NCBI GenBank assembly: GCA_027488865.1
Contig: JAIYAU010000020.1
Location: 1-64,000 of the forward strand
From: Cytophagaceae bacterium
GTDB lineage: Bacteria; Bacteroidota; Bacteroidia; Cytophagales; UBA9547
Length of the DNA stretch: 64,000 nucleotides
Direction of reading: 5' to 3'
The notes under the pieces are model-generated. The model did not search any database. It was not told the origin of the DNA and saw only the letters and a list, made by a program, of their open reading frames with translations. The position numbers and the translations under genes are program-made. Shown here one piece after another: positions 29,229 through 39,425 of this stretch (within the stretch, counting starts at the first letter, position 1; each line of letters opens with the position of its first letter).

Positions 29229-30687
29229 TAGAATTTAGTTTTGAATGTTTTTTACTATATACAAAATAAATGACCATACCGATTATTAACCAAATCAATA
29301 AACGCAACCAAATGCTTCCAGGCAGGCTAAGCATTTGTACTAAACAGGTAATGATGCCCAAGGTACCAACGACATAAACATAAGGCACTTTAAAAGGCCT
29401 GCTTTCATTTGGTTTTTTGTAACGTAGATACATAACACCAGCACATACAATAATGAATGCAAACAATGTGCCAATAGAAACTAAACTTTCTAATACATCT
29501 TTTGGAAGTATTCCTGCCACAATTATAGCAATAACTCCAGTTAAAATCGTGCTAAAAGCAGGAGTTTTGAATTTAGGATGAACAGAGGCAAAAATCGGAG
29601 GCAGTAACCCATCGGCACTCATAGAATAAAATATACGTGGCTGACCAAGTAGCATTAAAAGCGTAGCTGAAGTAAGACCAGCCATAGCACCCAGTTTAAT
29701 TAAATATTTTAGAAACACCATAGAATCGCCCATTTGGTCCACCGCATAAGCTACTGGAGCTTGCCTTGCTAGTGGATTATCCAATGAAAATGTAGAATAA
29801 TGGGTAACACCTGTCAACACCAACGAAAATAAAATGTACAAAACGGTACAAATGGCTAAAGAACCCAATATACCAGCTGCCATATCTTTTTGTGGATTTT
29901 TAGCTTCTTGTGCCGCAGTCGAAACAGAATCAAAACCAATATATGCAAAGAAAATAAGTGCTGATGCTTTAAATATACCGCTCACGCCGTACTCTCCCCA
30001 GGTACCTGTATTTTCAGGAATAAATGGAACCCAGTTGTCGGTATTGATATAACTTATGCCCATAAAAATGAATGCTACTATAACGAGCACTTTTATTATA
30101 ACAAGCACATTATTAAATTGGGCACTTTCTTTGATGCCCCGCACTAGAATAATTGTGAGTAATGCCAGTACAAGCATTGCTGGAAAATTCATCCAAGCTC
30201 CCGTGAGTGACCAGCCAGATTTTTCATCATATAAAAACGGAGATGTAGTCAGTTGATATGGTAAAACAAAACCGATTTCTCTTAAAATATTTTGTGCGTA
30301 TCCTGACCACGATGCAGCTACTGCTGAGGCCGAAAATAAATATTCAAGTATTAAATCCCAACCAATGATCCAAGCGAAAAACTCCCCTATAGTAGCATAG
30401 GCAAAGGTATATGCACTACCTGCAATAGGAATCATGGCAGCCATTTCTGCATAACATAAGCCAGCAAAAACACAAGCCAAACCTGAAAGTACAAAGGCCA
30501 AAACAATGGCAGGCCCAGCATGATCTGCGGCAGCGGTGCCTGTAATGGAAAAAATACCAGCACCAATAATAGCACCGATACCTAACATGATTAGATTACC
30601 TCTATTTAGTGTTCTGTTAAGGCCTTTTTCTCCGTTAGCCGCTTGGGCCATCAAATCAGCAATTGACTTAGTTTTAAATAGGCTCAA
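29221..30687 (-). CDS. APC superfamily amino acid permease (CAT/YfnA-like)
   Basis: [50 protein letters not shown]. Confidence 0.92.
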   Translation of the reverse strand: MSLFKTKSIADLMAQAANGEKGLNRTLNRGNLIMLGIGAIIGAGIFSITGTAAADHAGPAIVLAFVLSGLACVFAGLCYAEMAAMIPIAGSAYTFAYATIGEFFAWIIGWDLILEYLFSASAVAASWSGYAQNILREIGFVLPYQLTTSPFLYDEKSGWSLTGAWMNFPAMLVLALLTIILVRGIKESAQFNNVLVIIKVLVIVAFIFMGISYINTDNWVPFIPENTGTWGEYGVSGIFKASALIFFAYIGFDSVSTAAQEAKNPQKDMAAGILGSLAICTVLYILFSLVLTGVTHYSTFSLDNPLARQAPVAYAVDQMGDSMVFLKYLIKLGAMAGLTSATLLMLLGQPRIFYSMSADGLLPPIFASVHPKFKTPAFSTILTGVIAIIVAGILPKDVLESLVSIGTLFAFIIVCAGVMYLRYKKPNESRPFKVPYVYVVGTLGIITCLVQMLSLPGSIWLRLLIWLIIGMVIYFVYSKKHSKLNSNV

Positions 30688-30943
30688 TTTTTTTAGTTTT
30701 AAGATTAAAAATAATAATTCTTAGCTTCCAGCTTTTATTAAACTCAAATTAGCTTAATAAATTGCTAAAATAAAAATATGGTTAAAAATACTAATTATAA
30801 TTTAATTGTTGTTGAAAAATAATTTCTACTCCAAAATTGTTTAGGCCAATTGTAAAGGAATATTCAAATAACACAACCAAAGCAAAATCCCGCAATAATT
30901 AGCTTTAGTGCGCGATTTGGTTACCAAAAAACTTGAAACTATA

Positions 30944-32194
30944 TCAGGCAGCTTTTAGTTTATTAAATCTAGAACCACCAAACTTTTCTTTGGCGTATTC
31001 TTCAGTAATTGTAACATTTTTGATATTGTCATTGCTAGGTATTTCATACATGGCGTCAGTCATAATGGCCTCACAGATAGAACGTAAACCACGCGCTCCT
31101 AGTTTGTATTCCATGGCTTTATCTACAATGAAATCTAATGCCTCTTCCTCAAAATCAAGTGAAACATCTTCCATTTTAAACAACTTAAAATATTGCTTAG
31201 TTAGCGCATTTTTGGGTTCTGTCAATATTTTTTTGAGTGTATCTTTATCCATTGGCTCCAAATAAGTTAGCACAGGTAGCCTACCTAAAAGTTCAGGAAT
31301 TAGTCCAAATGATTTTAGATCTAAGGCAGTAACATATTTAAGGAGGTTTTCCTTGTCATGAGTAACATGATCATTCTCCAATTGATAGCCAATGGGTCTA
31401 GTATTGATTCTTTGTGCTATCACCCTGTCGATTCCTTCAAACGCACCTCCACAAATAAACAGTATATTTTCTGTATTAATGGCCACTAATTTTTGGTCTG
31501 GGTGCTTTCTACCTCCATGTGGTGGTATATTCACAATTGATCCTTCCAGCAATTTTAACAAACCCTGTTGCACACCTTCACCACTAACATCTCTTGTAAT
31601 GGATGGATTATCTCCTTTTCGAGCAATTTTATCTATTTCATCAATATATACAATACCCCGCTCAGCAGTTTCTACATCAAAATTAGCGGCTTGTAACAAT
31701 CTGGATAATATGCTTTCTACATCTTCTCCTACATACCCAGCTTCGGTGAGTACTGTGGCATCAGCGATACAAAATGGTACCTGCAAAATTTTAGAGATAG
31801 TTTTGGCTAGATAGGTCTTTCCTGTACCTGTTTCGCCAGCCATGATAATATTTGATTTCTCTATATGTACTTCGTTATCACTTTCAGTATTTTTTTGACT
31901 TAATCTTTTATAGTGGTTATAAACGGCCACTGATAACACTTTTTTCGCTTCATCTTGGCCAATTACATATTGATCAAGATACGCCTTCATCTCTGTAGGC
32001 TTTACTAGGTTTATTTTTGGGCCATTGTTTTTACCACCTTTGCCTGAACTGGTTTTGGCTTTAGTTTCCTCGTCAAATATCTGTTTAGCTTGAGAAATGC
32101 ATTTATCGCAAATATGCGCGTTAATGCCTGATATCATTAATTGTACATCTTTTTTGTTTCTTCCGCAAAACGAGCAGGTGATTTGTTGACTCAT
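30944..32194 (-). CDS. clpX: ATP-dependent Clp protease ATP-binding subunit ClpX
   Basis: CSFCGRNKKDV zinc-binding domain; GETGTGKTYLAKTI; start moved to MSQQITC. Confidence 0.97.
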   Translation of the reverse strand: MSQQITCSFCGRNKKDVQLMISGINAHICDKCISQAKQIFDEETKAKTSSGKGGKNNGPKINLVKPTEMKAYLDQYVIGQDEAKKVLSVAVYNHYKRLSQKNTESDNEVHIEKSNIIMAGETGTGKTYLAKTISKILQVPFCIADATVLTEAGYVGEDVESILSRLLQAANFDVETAERGIVYIDEIDKIARKGDNPSITRDVSGEGVQQGLLKLLEGSIVNIPPHGGRKHPDQKLVAINTENILFICGGAFEGIDRVIAQRINTRPIGYQLENDHVTHDKENLLKYVTALDLKSFGLIPELLGRLPVLTYLEPMDKDTLKKILTEPKNALTKQYFKLFKMEDVSLDFEEEALDFIVDKAMEYKLGARGLRSICEAIMTDAMYEIPSNDNIKNVTITEEYAKEKFGGSRFNKLKAA

Positions 32195-32223
32195 GAGGAG
32201 TGGGGTAGGGGTTATAAGAAAAT

Positions 32224-32253
32224 ATAGGCACAAAACATTCATTTTGTGCCTAT
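32224..32253 (-). promoter_or_regulatory. Perfect 12-bp hairpin in clpP-clpX intergenic region
   Basis: ataggcacaaaa-cattca-ttttgtgcctat. Confidence 0.7.
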
Positions 32254-32259
32254 TAACAT

Positions 32260-32943
32260 TTATTTAGATTTTACTAAAACTTCATCAATCAAGCCATAAG
32301 CTTTTGCTTCATCGGCTTTCATCCAATAATCACGATCAGAATCTTTCCAAATGGTATCATAATCTTTGCCTGTATGGTTGGCAAGAATATCATACAACTC
32401 CTTTTTCAATTTTTGAATTTCCCTTGCGGTAATTTCAATATCAGAAGCTTGGCCTTGAGCACCACCTAAAGGCTGGTGAATCATAATTCTTGAATGTGGC
32501 AATGCAGATCTTTTTCCATTTTGACCAGCAGCTAGTAATACTGCACCCATAGAAGCTGCAAGTCCTGTACAAATGGTAGATACGTCAGGATTAATAAACT
32601 GCATGGTGTCGTAGATTCCCAATCCAGCATAAACCGACCCGCCTGGACTATTGATATAAATCATAATATCCTTTTTGGAATCTGTAGATTGTAAAAATAG
32701 CAACTGTGCTTGTACAATGTTAGCTACATAATCGTCAATACCTGTTCCTAAAAAGATAATTCTATCCATCATTAAACGTGAAAAAACGTCAATTATGGCA
32801 GCGTTCATTCTTCTTTCCTCCACGATATTTGGAGTAAGATTGGTAATATTGGTATTTACAGTGCTATCAATATAGTGATCTAAATGAACACTATTAAACC
32901 CCATATGCTTTACAGCATAGTTTTTAAATTCTTTTCCGTCCAT
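32260..32943 (-). CDS. clpP: ATP-dependent Clp protease proteolytic subunit
   Basis: [50 protein letters not shown]. Confidence 0.97.
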   Translation of the reverse strand: MDGKEFKNYAVKHMGFNSVHLDHYIDSTVNTNITNLTPNIVEERRMNAAIIDVFSRLMMDRIIFLGTGIDDYVANIVQAQLLFLQSTDSKKDIMIYINSPGGSVYAGLGIYDTMQFINPDVSTICTGLAASMGAVLLAAGQNGKRSALPHSRIMIHQPLGGAQGQASDIEITAREIQKLKKELYDILANHTGKDYDTIWKDSDRDYWMKADEAKAYGLIDEVLVKSK

Positions 32944-33135
32944 GCTTTTTTAGGTAAATATGATATAAACGATTTAAGTTGATTTACCATCAACAAAAAG
33001 GACAAACCAACAATAATGCCCAAGATTATTTCATGTTAATTTGTCTTAAACCATGACAAATATAGAATGGATAATCTAACAAAAAAAGCCCTTTAAATTA
33101 GAGCCATTCTTGTTTTTAAAGATTTTGCCGGTAAA

Positions 33136-34473
33136 TTATTTAATTGCGTCAGCCAATGCCTTAAATTCTTCAACATTTACCAGTTTCTCACTTCTTGATA
33201 TGTTGTTCAATATCACCTCAAAAGCTTTCTCGTTAAACCTAGTTTCATAAACTTGAGTATATTGTTTGCCATTATCTTCTTTCAAGTAGTTATCAGCCAT
33301 AACGTTAATATAATCTGCCATTTGCTCGGTCAATGGCATGTTGCCAAACTGTGACAATATGGCCTCTTTTGTTTTGGCTATAATTTCTTCGTGAGAAACC
33401 TCAATATTATGTTCCAACGCAATTTTATTTTTAATTAAGGTCCACTTGAGTTCTTTAATGTATAAATCAATTTCACTATTAATAGTATCATGACTTACCT
33501 TGCCTTCATTAGTCACGAACAGCCATCTTTTCAAAAATTCTTTTGGTAGTGCTATTTCAGTATTATCTACTAAACTTTCGCGAATGTGTCGTTTGAGTAG
33601 GGCAGTTGATTCTCTACTATAATTTTCTTCAATAGTGCTTTTTAGTTTCGCCAAAAATTCCGATTCCGATTTAACTGCCTCAGGTCCAAAAACCTTATCA
33701 AAAAATTCTTGATCCATTATAGCTAGTTCAGAGCGGCCTATTTTTTCAAGAGTAAATGTATAATTACCACTAACTTTTTCTGCTTCCTCTTTAGAAATGC
33801 CCGCAACATAAGCGATTGAGGCATTTTCATTATCTAATACCTTACGAATATCAAAAGTAAGCACAGTACCTAAACTCACATTTAAAAATTGATGTAAAGC
33901 ACTTATAGCAACTTTGTTAAGAGGTATAGCAGAGTATGTATCTTTGTCTCCTCCCTCTGGTCTTATTTGGCCATATAAAAAATCTCCTTCCGCAGTGGTA
34001 TCTGGATTTACCATTTTGCCAAATTGCTTTTTTAAATTTTCTACGGTCTCATTTACAGTGGAATCATCAATAACAATGGTGTGAAATGGATAATTTCCAG
34101 TGATATCAAGATTAAATTCAGGAATTAGCCCAATGTCATATATAAATTCAAAATCTTTTTGATTTTCCCAGTCAATTGCACGGTCTTGTTGCTCCGACGG
34201 AATAGGCTGACCAATAATCGCTAAATTGTTAGTTTTAATATACTCACCAATTTTTTGGTTTACCAGTTGTGAAATTTCATCTACCAAAATACTTTTGCCA
34301 TACATTTTAACAACAACAGCAGTAGGTACTTTACCCGGTCTAAAACCTTTGATATTTACCTTTTTAGTATGATCTTTTATTTTTAGGTCAACCTTACTTT
34401 TGTAGTCTTCTTCTTGAAGATTAATTTTAAGATTTGCAAATGTGGAGTCTTTTTTCTCTAATACTATGTTCAT
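33136..34473 (-). CDS. tig: Trigger factor
   Basis: IKGFRPGKVPTAVVVKMYGKSIL; position upstream of clpP-clpX. Confidence 0.92.
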   Translation of the reverse strand: MNIVLEKKDSTFANLKINLQEEDYKSKVDLKIKDHTKKVNIKGFRPGKVPTAVVVKMYGKSILVDEISQLVNQKIGEYIKTNNLAIIGQPIPSEQQDRAIDWENQKDFEFIYDIGLIPEFNLDITGNYPFHTIVIDDSTVNETVENLKKQFGKMVNPDTTAEGDFLYGQIRPEGGDKDTYSAIPLNKVAISALHQFLNVSLGTVLTFDIRKVLDNENASIAYVAGISKEEAEKVSGNYTFTLEKIGRSELAIMDQEFFDKVFGPEAVKSESEFLAKLKSTIEENYSRESTALLKRHIRESLVDNTEIALPKEFLKRWLFVTNEGKVSHDTINSEIDLYIKELKWTLIKNKIALEHNIEVSHEEIIAKTKEAILSQFGNMPLTEQMADYINVMADNYLKEDNGKQYTQVYETRFNEKAFEVILNNISRSEKLVNVEEFKALADAIK

Positions 34474-34646
34474 TTTTCGATGAGATTTGGGTGTTTATCA
34501 ACCCTTTAGGAAATTGGGATGCAAATTTAGAAAAGATGAAGGAGAAAATGAAACCAAAGTTATATTTTGTTTAAAATTAAGGTATGATTATTTAAAAAAA
34601 TAAAGACATTTGCATTAAATAGCTGGCTTATTTAATTTTGAGGATT

Positions 34647-34991
34647 ATGTATAAATTTTTAGTTTTTTTCCTATTTGTTTTCGCCGCTTTTTCGTGCGGT
34701 ACAAAAGATAAACCAGTTGGGATATTACCCAAAGAAAAAATGGCAGATATTTTGATAGAAGTTCATTTAGCAGAAGCAAAAGCCAATTTCTACCAGTTTA
34801 AAACGGTAGATTCTAGTAAAGTATTATTTCTTCAATACAAAAAGGATCTGTTATTAAAACAAGGTGTTGCTCCAGCTGTGTTTGACTCTAGCTACAACTA
34901 TTATGCTCGAAACGTAAAAGATTTTAATGATATCTATTTAAAAGTAATTGACAACCTTACTCAAAGAGAAGCAAGCAATAAAATTGATTAA
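34647..34991 (+). CDS. DUF4296 family lipoprotein
   Basis: Lipobox FAAFSC; KMADILIEVHLAEAKANF. Confidence 0.8.
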   Translation: MYKFLVFFLFVFAAFSCGTKDKPVGILPKEKMADILIEVHLAEAKANFYQFKTVDSSKVLFLQYKKDLLLKQGVAPAVFDSSYNYYARNVKDFNDIYLKVIDNLTQREASNKID

Positions 34992-35008
34992 CTTTTAAAG
35001 CTAAAAAA

Positions 35009-36679
35009 TTGAATAAGAATCTTGTTTTAATAATTACGATAGTTTTACTGTCTTATTGTCAAGTTATTCGTGGTCAAAATCTTGCCTTTTTTCAAACAAA
35101 ATTTAATAATGGCAAGAATTCGTATAAAGCTGCTGACTATGCGGCTAGTATGCAATTATTTTTAGAAGCCAGTACGGATAATATCCAAAATCCATATTCA
35201 AAAACCGCTTGTTTTTATTATGCCTTAAGTGCGTTTAAAGCAAACAAATTTTTAGAGGCAAAAGCCATGCTTTTTCAAATCCAACTTAAGTACGACGATT
35301 GGAAAAAAGATGAGATTAATTATTTGCTAGGCAACGTTTATTTTGAACTTAAAGAATTTGACAAGGCCTTAGCTGCTTTAAATAAAATAGAAGATACTAG
35401 CGTAAAGAATGATGCTAGGGCAATGAAGATATTTTATTTTAACAAATTTAAAGATCCTACATTTTTAAAACCTATATATTTAAGAAATCCGAAAGAAATT
35501 GAAGTAGCACAAATTTTAAAATTAAAACTTGAGGATAGTAAACTAGAAACTGATAAAAAGATAATTTCTGCTATAAACGAATTGTTATATTCGACACCCT
35601 CAACAAATGATACAACAATAACTAAAAAGGATACTTATAAAATAGCCGTACTTTTACCGTTTCAGTTATGGGCCATTTCTGTCAATAATGAAAATACTGA
35701 CAACCGCTTTGTATATGATTTTATGCAAGGCATGAAGATTGCGCTAGATAGCCTTGATTCAACCCAATCTAAAATAGAATTGTATTTATATGACTGTGAT
35801 AAAGATACAAATAAACTTCTAAGAATTTTAAATTTACCAGAGATGACTGGTATGGACGTGATTATTGGACCTATTTATCAAAATTTAACTACCGCTTCAT
35901 TGGGTTATGCAAATGCCCACAAAATCCCAACTATCAACCCGTTTTCGATAGTAAATCGAATGTTAAATCCTAACAACTATTATTATTTCTTTAAACCGAG
36001 CATAGAAACACAAGCAAAAAAAGCAGCCAACTATATGGCACTAAATGTAACTCCATCTAAAGCAATTATTTTATACAGTAAAAATTTGCGAGATTCCTTA
36101 AGTGCTAAAATGTGCAAATCAACGCTGGAAGCCAATAGAATAAAAGTAACTAAATTTAAAACCGTAGATAAAAATTCATCCATTCACCTTCATAAATTTT
36201 TTGATAAAAGTACAATTGATTCAATAGGTGCAATTTTTGTTTTTAATAGTGATCAACTTGTGGCTACCAATTTAATTACAACTTTAGCTCAATTTAATTC
36301 GCAAGTCCCTTTATTTGTTCCTTCAGAATGGATGAATTTTGAATCTTTCACCTATGATCAATATCAAAAACATAACATTCACTTTATTTTACCTACCTTA
36401 AATGCTAAAAATGACTCCATTAGAAGTGAATTTGACAGTAAATACCTCCTTAAATTCAACATTGTACCTAATGAGTATGTCTACCTAGGATATGATTTAA
36501 TGCGATGGTTGTCTTTAAACTTATTGGAAAATGGTGCTTTGGACGCTACACAAATTTCATCTTTGGGATATCAAGCTGGAAAATTTACCTCAGGTTACGA
36601 CTTTAGGAACAATATGGATAACCAAGTAGTTCCTATTGTGAAATTTGAGGATTTCTTGTTAAAGGAAGTTAACAGGTAG
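35009..36679 (+). CDS. TPR plus type-1 periplasmic-binding-protein fold (LpoA-like architecture)
   Basis: N-terminal TPR-like helices; YKIAVLLPFQL...FVYDFMQGMKIALDSL...DVIIGPIYQNLTTASLGYANAHKIPTINPFS; TTG start. Confidence 0.75.
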   Translation: MNKNLVLIITIVLLSYCQVIRGQNLAFFQTKFNNGKNSYKAADYAASMQLFLEASTDNIQNPYSKTACFYYALSAFKANKFLEAKAMLFQIQLKYDDWKKDEINYLLGNVYFELKEFDKALAALNKIEDTSVKNDARAMKIFYFNKFKDPTFLKPIYLRNPKEIEVAQILKLKLEDSKLETDKKIISAINELLYSTPSTNDTTITKKDTYKIAVLLPFQLWAISVNNENTDNRFVYDFMQGMKIALDSLDSTQSKIELYLYDCDKDTNKLLRILNLPEMTGMDVIIGPIYQNLTTASLGYANAHKIPTINPFSIVNRMLNPNNYYYFFKPSIETQAKKAANYMALNVTPSKAIILYSKNLRDSLSAKMCKSTLEANRIKVTKFKTVDKNSSIHLHKFFDKSTIDSIGAIFVFNSDQLVATNLITTLAQFNSQVPLFVPSEWMNFESFTYDQYQKHNIHFILPTLNAKNDSIRSEFDSKYLLKFNIVPNEYVYLGYDLMRWLSLNLLENGALDATQISSLGYQAGKFTSGYDFRNNMDNQVVPIVKFEDFLLKEVNR

Positions 36680-36726
36680 TCTTTTAAAATTGGGACGGGT
36701 TTTTAAAAGTTTTAGATATATAACTA

Positions 36727-38022
36727 ATGGATTTATCAAAAAGTAAAGCTCTTTTTGAGCGCGCTAAAAATTATATTCCAGGTGGTGTCAATTCACCAGT
36801 GCGAGCATTTAAATCTGTTGGAGGACACCCCATTTTTATAAAATCAGCTAAGGGTGCTTATTTACAAGATGTTAATGATAATTATTTTATAGATCTTATC
36901 AATTCTTGGGGTCCTATGATACTTGGCCATGGGCTGGAAATGATCAAAGAGGCAGTATACGAGGCCGTAAGTAACTCTCCTTCATATGGTGCACCCACCG
37001 AACGCGAAGTATTAATGGCAGAATTGATTACCTCCATGATTCCTTCTGTAGAAAAGGTACGTATGGTTAATTCAGGCACTGAAGCAACCATGGCTGCCAT
37101 AAGAGTAGCTAGAGGATACACTAAACGAGAAAAAATAATAAAATTTGAAGGCTGTTATCATGGACACGGTGATTCATTTTTGATAGCGGCAGGAAGTGGG
37201 GCCATTACGATGGGAGAGCCTGATAGTCCAGGTGTTACCCATGGAGTCGCTAAAGATACACTTACTGCACCCTATAATGACTTAGAAGCAGTTTCCTTAA
37301 TTATTGACGCAAATGAAGGTCAGATTGCAGCTATCATCATAGAGCCTGTTGTGGGTAATATGGGTTGTGTGCTTCCTCAACATGGTTTTTTAGCTGGTTT
37401 AAGAAAACTTTGTGACCAACACGGCATAGTGCTTATTTTTGATGAGGTGATGACAGGCTTTAGACTGAGCAAAGGTGGAGCACAGGAATTATTTGATATC
37501 AAACCTGATCTTACTACATTAGGCAAAATAATTGGTGGAGGCTTGCCCGTTGGTGCTTATGGTGGTAAAAGAGAAATTATGGATATGGTGTCTCCTCAAG
37601 GACCTATATATCAAGCTGGAACTTTGTCTGGTAATCCTGTAGCCATGGCCGCTGGTTTGGCAATGTTAAACTTTCTTAATCAAAATCCTGGAGTTTACGT
37701 GCAAATACAAAAATCTACCCAAACCATTGTGGAAGGATTTAAAGAAAATCAAAAACAATTGGGTATAGAATTGACTATCAACCACATTGGCTCAATGTTT
37801 ACGCTGTTTTTTACAAACCATCAAGTACTTAATTTTGAGGACGCAAAAACTTCGGACATTCCAAAGTTCGGTCAATATTTTCATCAAATGTTAGCAAAAG
37901 GTATCTATTTAGCTCCTTCCCAATACGAAAGTTTATTTGTAAGCAGCCAAATTGGAGACCTTGAAATTGAAAAAATTGTAACAGCAAATAAAAACAGCTT
38001 AGAGGCTATTTTTTCTAGTTAA
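36727..38022 (+). CDS. hemL: Glutamate-1-semialdehyde 2,1-aminomutase
   Basis: YIPGGVNSPVRAFKSVGG; LGKIIGGGLPVGAYGG; GTLSGNPVAMAAG. Confidence 0.97.
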   Translation: MDLSKSKALFERAKNYIPGGVNSPVRAFKSVGGHPIFIKSAKGAYLQDVNDNYFIDLINSWGPMILGHGLEMIKEAVYEAVSNSPSYGAPTEREVLMAELITSMIPSVEKVRMVNSGTEATMAAIRVARGYTKREKIIKFEGCYHGHGDSFLIAAGSGAITMGEPDSPGVTHGVAKDTLTAPYNDLEAVSLIIDANEGQIAAIIIEPVVGNMGCVLPQHGFLAGLRKLCDQHGIVLIFDEVMTGFRLSKGGAQELFDIKPDLTTLGKIIGGGLPVGAYGGKREIMDMVSPQGPIYQAGTLSGNPVAMAAGLAMLNFLNQNPGVYVQIQKSTQTIVEGFKENQKQLGIELTINHIGSMFTLFFTNHQVLNFEDAKTSDIPKFGQYFHQMLAKGIYLAPSQYESLFVSSQIGDLEIEKIVTANKNSLEAIFSS

Positions 38023-38038
38023 AGAAATATTGTTCGGT

Positions 38039-38908
38039 TTAAAAATTATATTTTGGATAGTGTCTGGTAAATTCTTGAGGCTCAATTATAGGATTTAATT
38101 TAAGTTTATAAAATTCATATTGTTCGTAAAGGCCCTTATCATCATATATCCGTTGTACTACGGGCAAATAATTTTCTTGGTCAATAAATAAGATGGTTCT
38201 TCGAGCATAACTTTCAGGAATAACAATATTTTGACCCTCCGATACATCGGTATAGCTATGAATATTTGTGTTAAGTTCTAAAATCATAAATTCACTTATT
38301 TTGAATTTTTTAGCTATGCTAACTAGGTCTTCCCCTTTGAGAATTTTGTAATTGATGTATCTAAAAGGCTTATAATCAATATCAATTTTATGACAAACTC
38401 TATTATCGAAAGTTACCAAACCTTCATAAAGAAAATATTCATTAAACTTCGAACCAGATTGGTTCATGATATTTTTTATAATACCTGCTATATAATCAAA
38501 ACCTAATTCATGCAGTGTGTGGTGATTGTTTTTACGTAAATGGCTGCTTTGTGGAGAAAAATTTACATTTACATAGGGAAATCCATTAGGATTAATTAAA
38601 GCATTTCCATTATTTACTCCCTCGTGCCAAAGAACCTCAACACCTTTGTTAGGAGATTGTACATACACATATGCCTTTTTTGGATTTAATGCTAGTTTTA
38701 CATCCTGTTCTCCTTTTAAAAGTTGGTTTTTAACCCGTTCCGTTTTTTTTAGAGTATAAGTTAAAGTGTTAATCTTACCTACCGATACTAACATTCTATT
38801 TATTAATTCTTTACTGCTGATTTCTTGTGAGAATAAGCTGTTTGAAAATATCAAAATGACACTTATAAGGTGCTTAATTATAAATGTTTTTCGTTTTATA
38901 AAAATCAT
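38039..38908 (-). CDS. DUF1571 family protein with internal LysM domain
   Basis: Signal peptide; YKILKGEDLVSIAKKFKISEFMILELNTNI...GQNIVIPESYA. Confidence 0.75.
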   Translation of the reverse strand: MIFIKRKTFIIKHLISVILIFSNSLFSQEISSKELINRMLVSVGKINTLTYTLKKTERVKNQLLKGEQDVKLALNPKKAYVYVQSPNKGVEVLWHEGVNNGNALINPNGFPYVNVNFSPQSSHLRKNNHHTLHELGFDYIAGIIKNIMNQSGSKFNEYFLYEGLVTFDNRVCHKIDIDYKPFRYINYKILKGEDLVSIAKKFKISEFMILELNTNIHSYTDVSEGQNIVIPESYARRTILFIDQENYLPVVQRIYDDKGLYEQYEFYKLKLNPIIEPQEFTRHYPKYNF

Positions 38909-38912
38909 AAGA

Positions 38913-39353
38913 TTATTTAAGGAGGTGGGATTCGTATATATTAATCCACTCAGAAACAGTAATCTTTTGGCACAGTTCAGTTAAAAGTTGCCAAGGAATA
39001 TCTTGCTCCTTTTTAAATCGAATACAGCTTTTGCCCATGTTGAGCTTGCTGGGTTGGTTATTTTTATAGGTTTGTTCAAACCAATTTAACAAATCAGGTT
39101 TACTATATAAACCCATGTGATACAGCGCAATATGGGCTTTTTGCGAAGCGATACTTATAAATGGGAGAGGGGTGCTAGGTTGCACATAATAGCCTTTAGG
39201 ATATAATGAAAGTGGTACCACATAGCTTATCATGCCATTACTATAGACTTCCTCAAATCCGCTAGGTAAGTTTTTTATTAGTAGATCTCTTAACTCAGAC
39301 ATAGCGTGTTTTTTATCTGGAGCTAAATTTTCTATATATTCATTTACGTTCAT
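38913..39353 (-). CDS. DUF1801 domain-containing protein
   Basis: MNVNEYIENLAPDKKHAMSELRDLLIKNLPSGFEEVYSNGMISYVVPL; start moved to internal ATG. Confidence 0.8.
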   Translation of the reverse strand: MNVNEYIENLAPDKKHAMSELRDLLIKNLPSGFEEVYSNGMISYVVPLSLYPKGYYVQPSTPLPFISIASQKAHIALYHMGLYSKPDLLNWFEQTYKNNQPSKLNMGKSCIRFKKEQDIPWQLLTELCQKITVSEWINIYESHLLK

Positions 39354-39425
39354 GGGACTCAAATTTATAAAATATTGTAGAAATATAATGAGAATCAACT
39401 TACCTTTGAAGTAAATTAACATTAA

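Noticed and set aside
31392-31814. 140-aa plus-strand ORF inside clpX
   Set aside because: Antisense to a strongly conserved gene, no recognisable protein features
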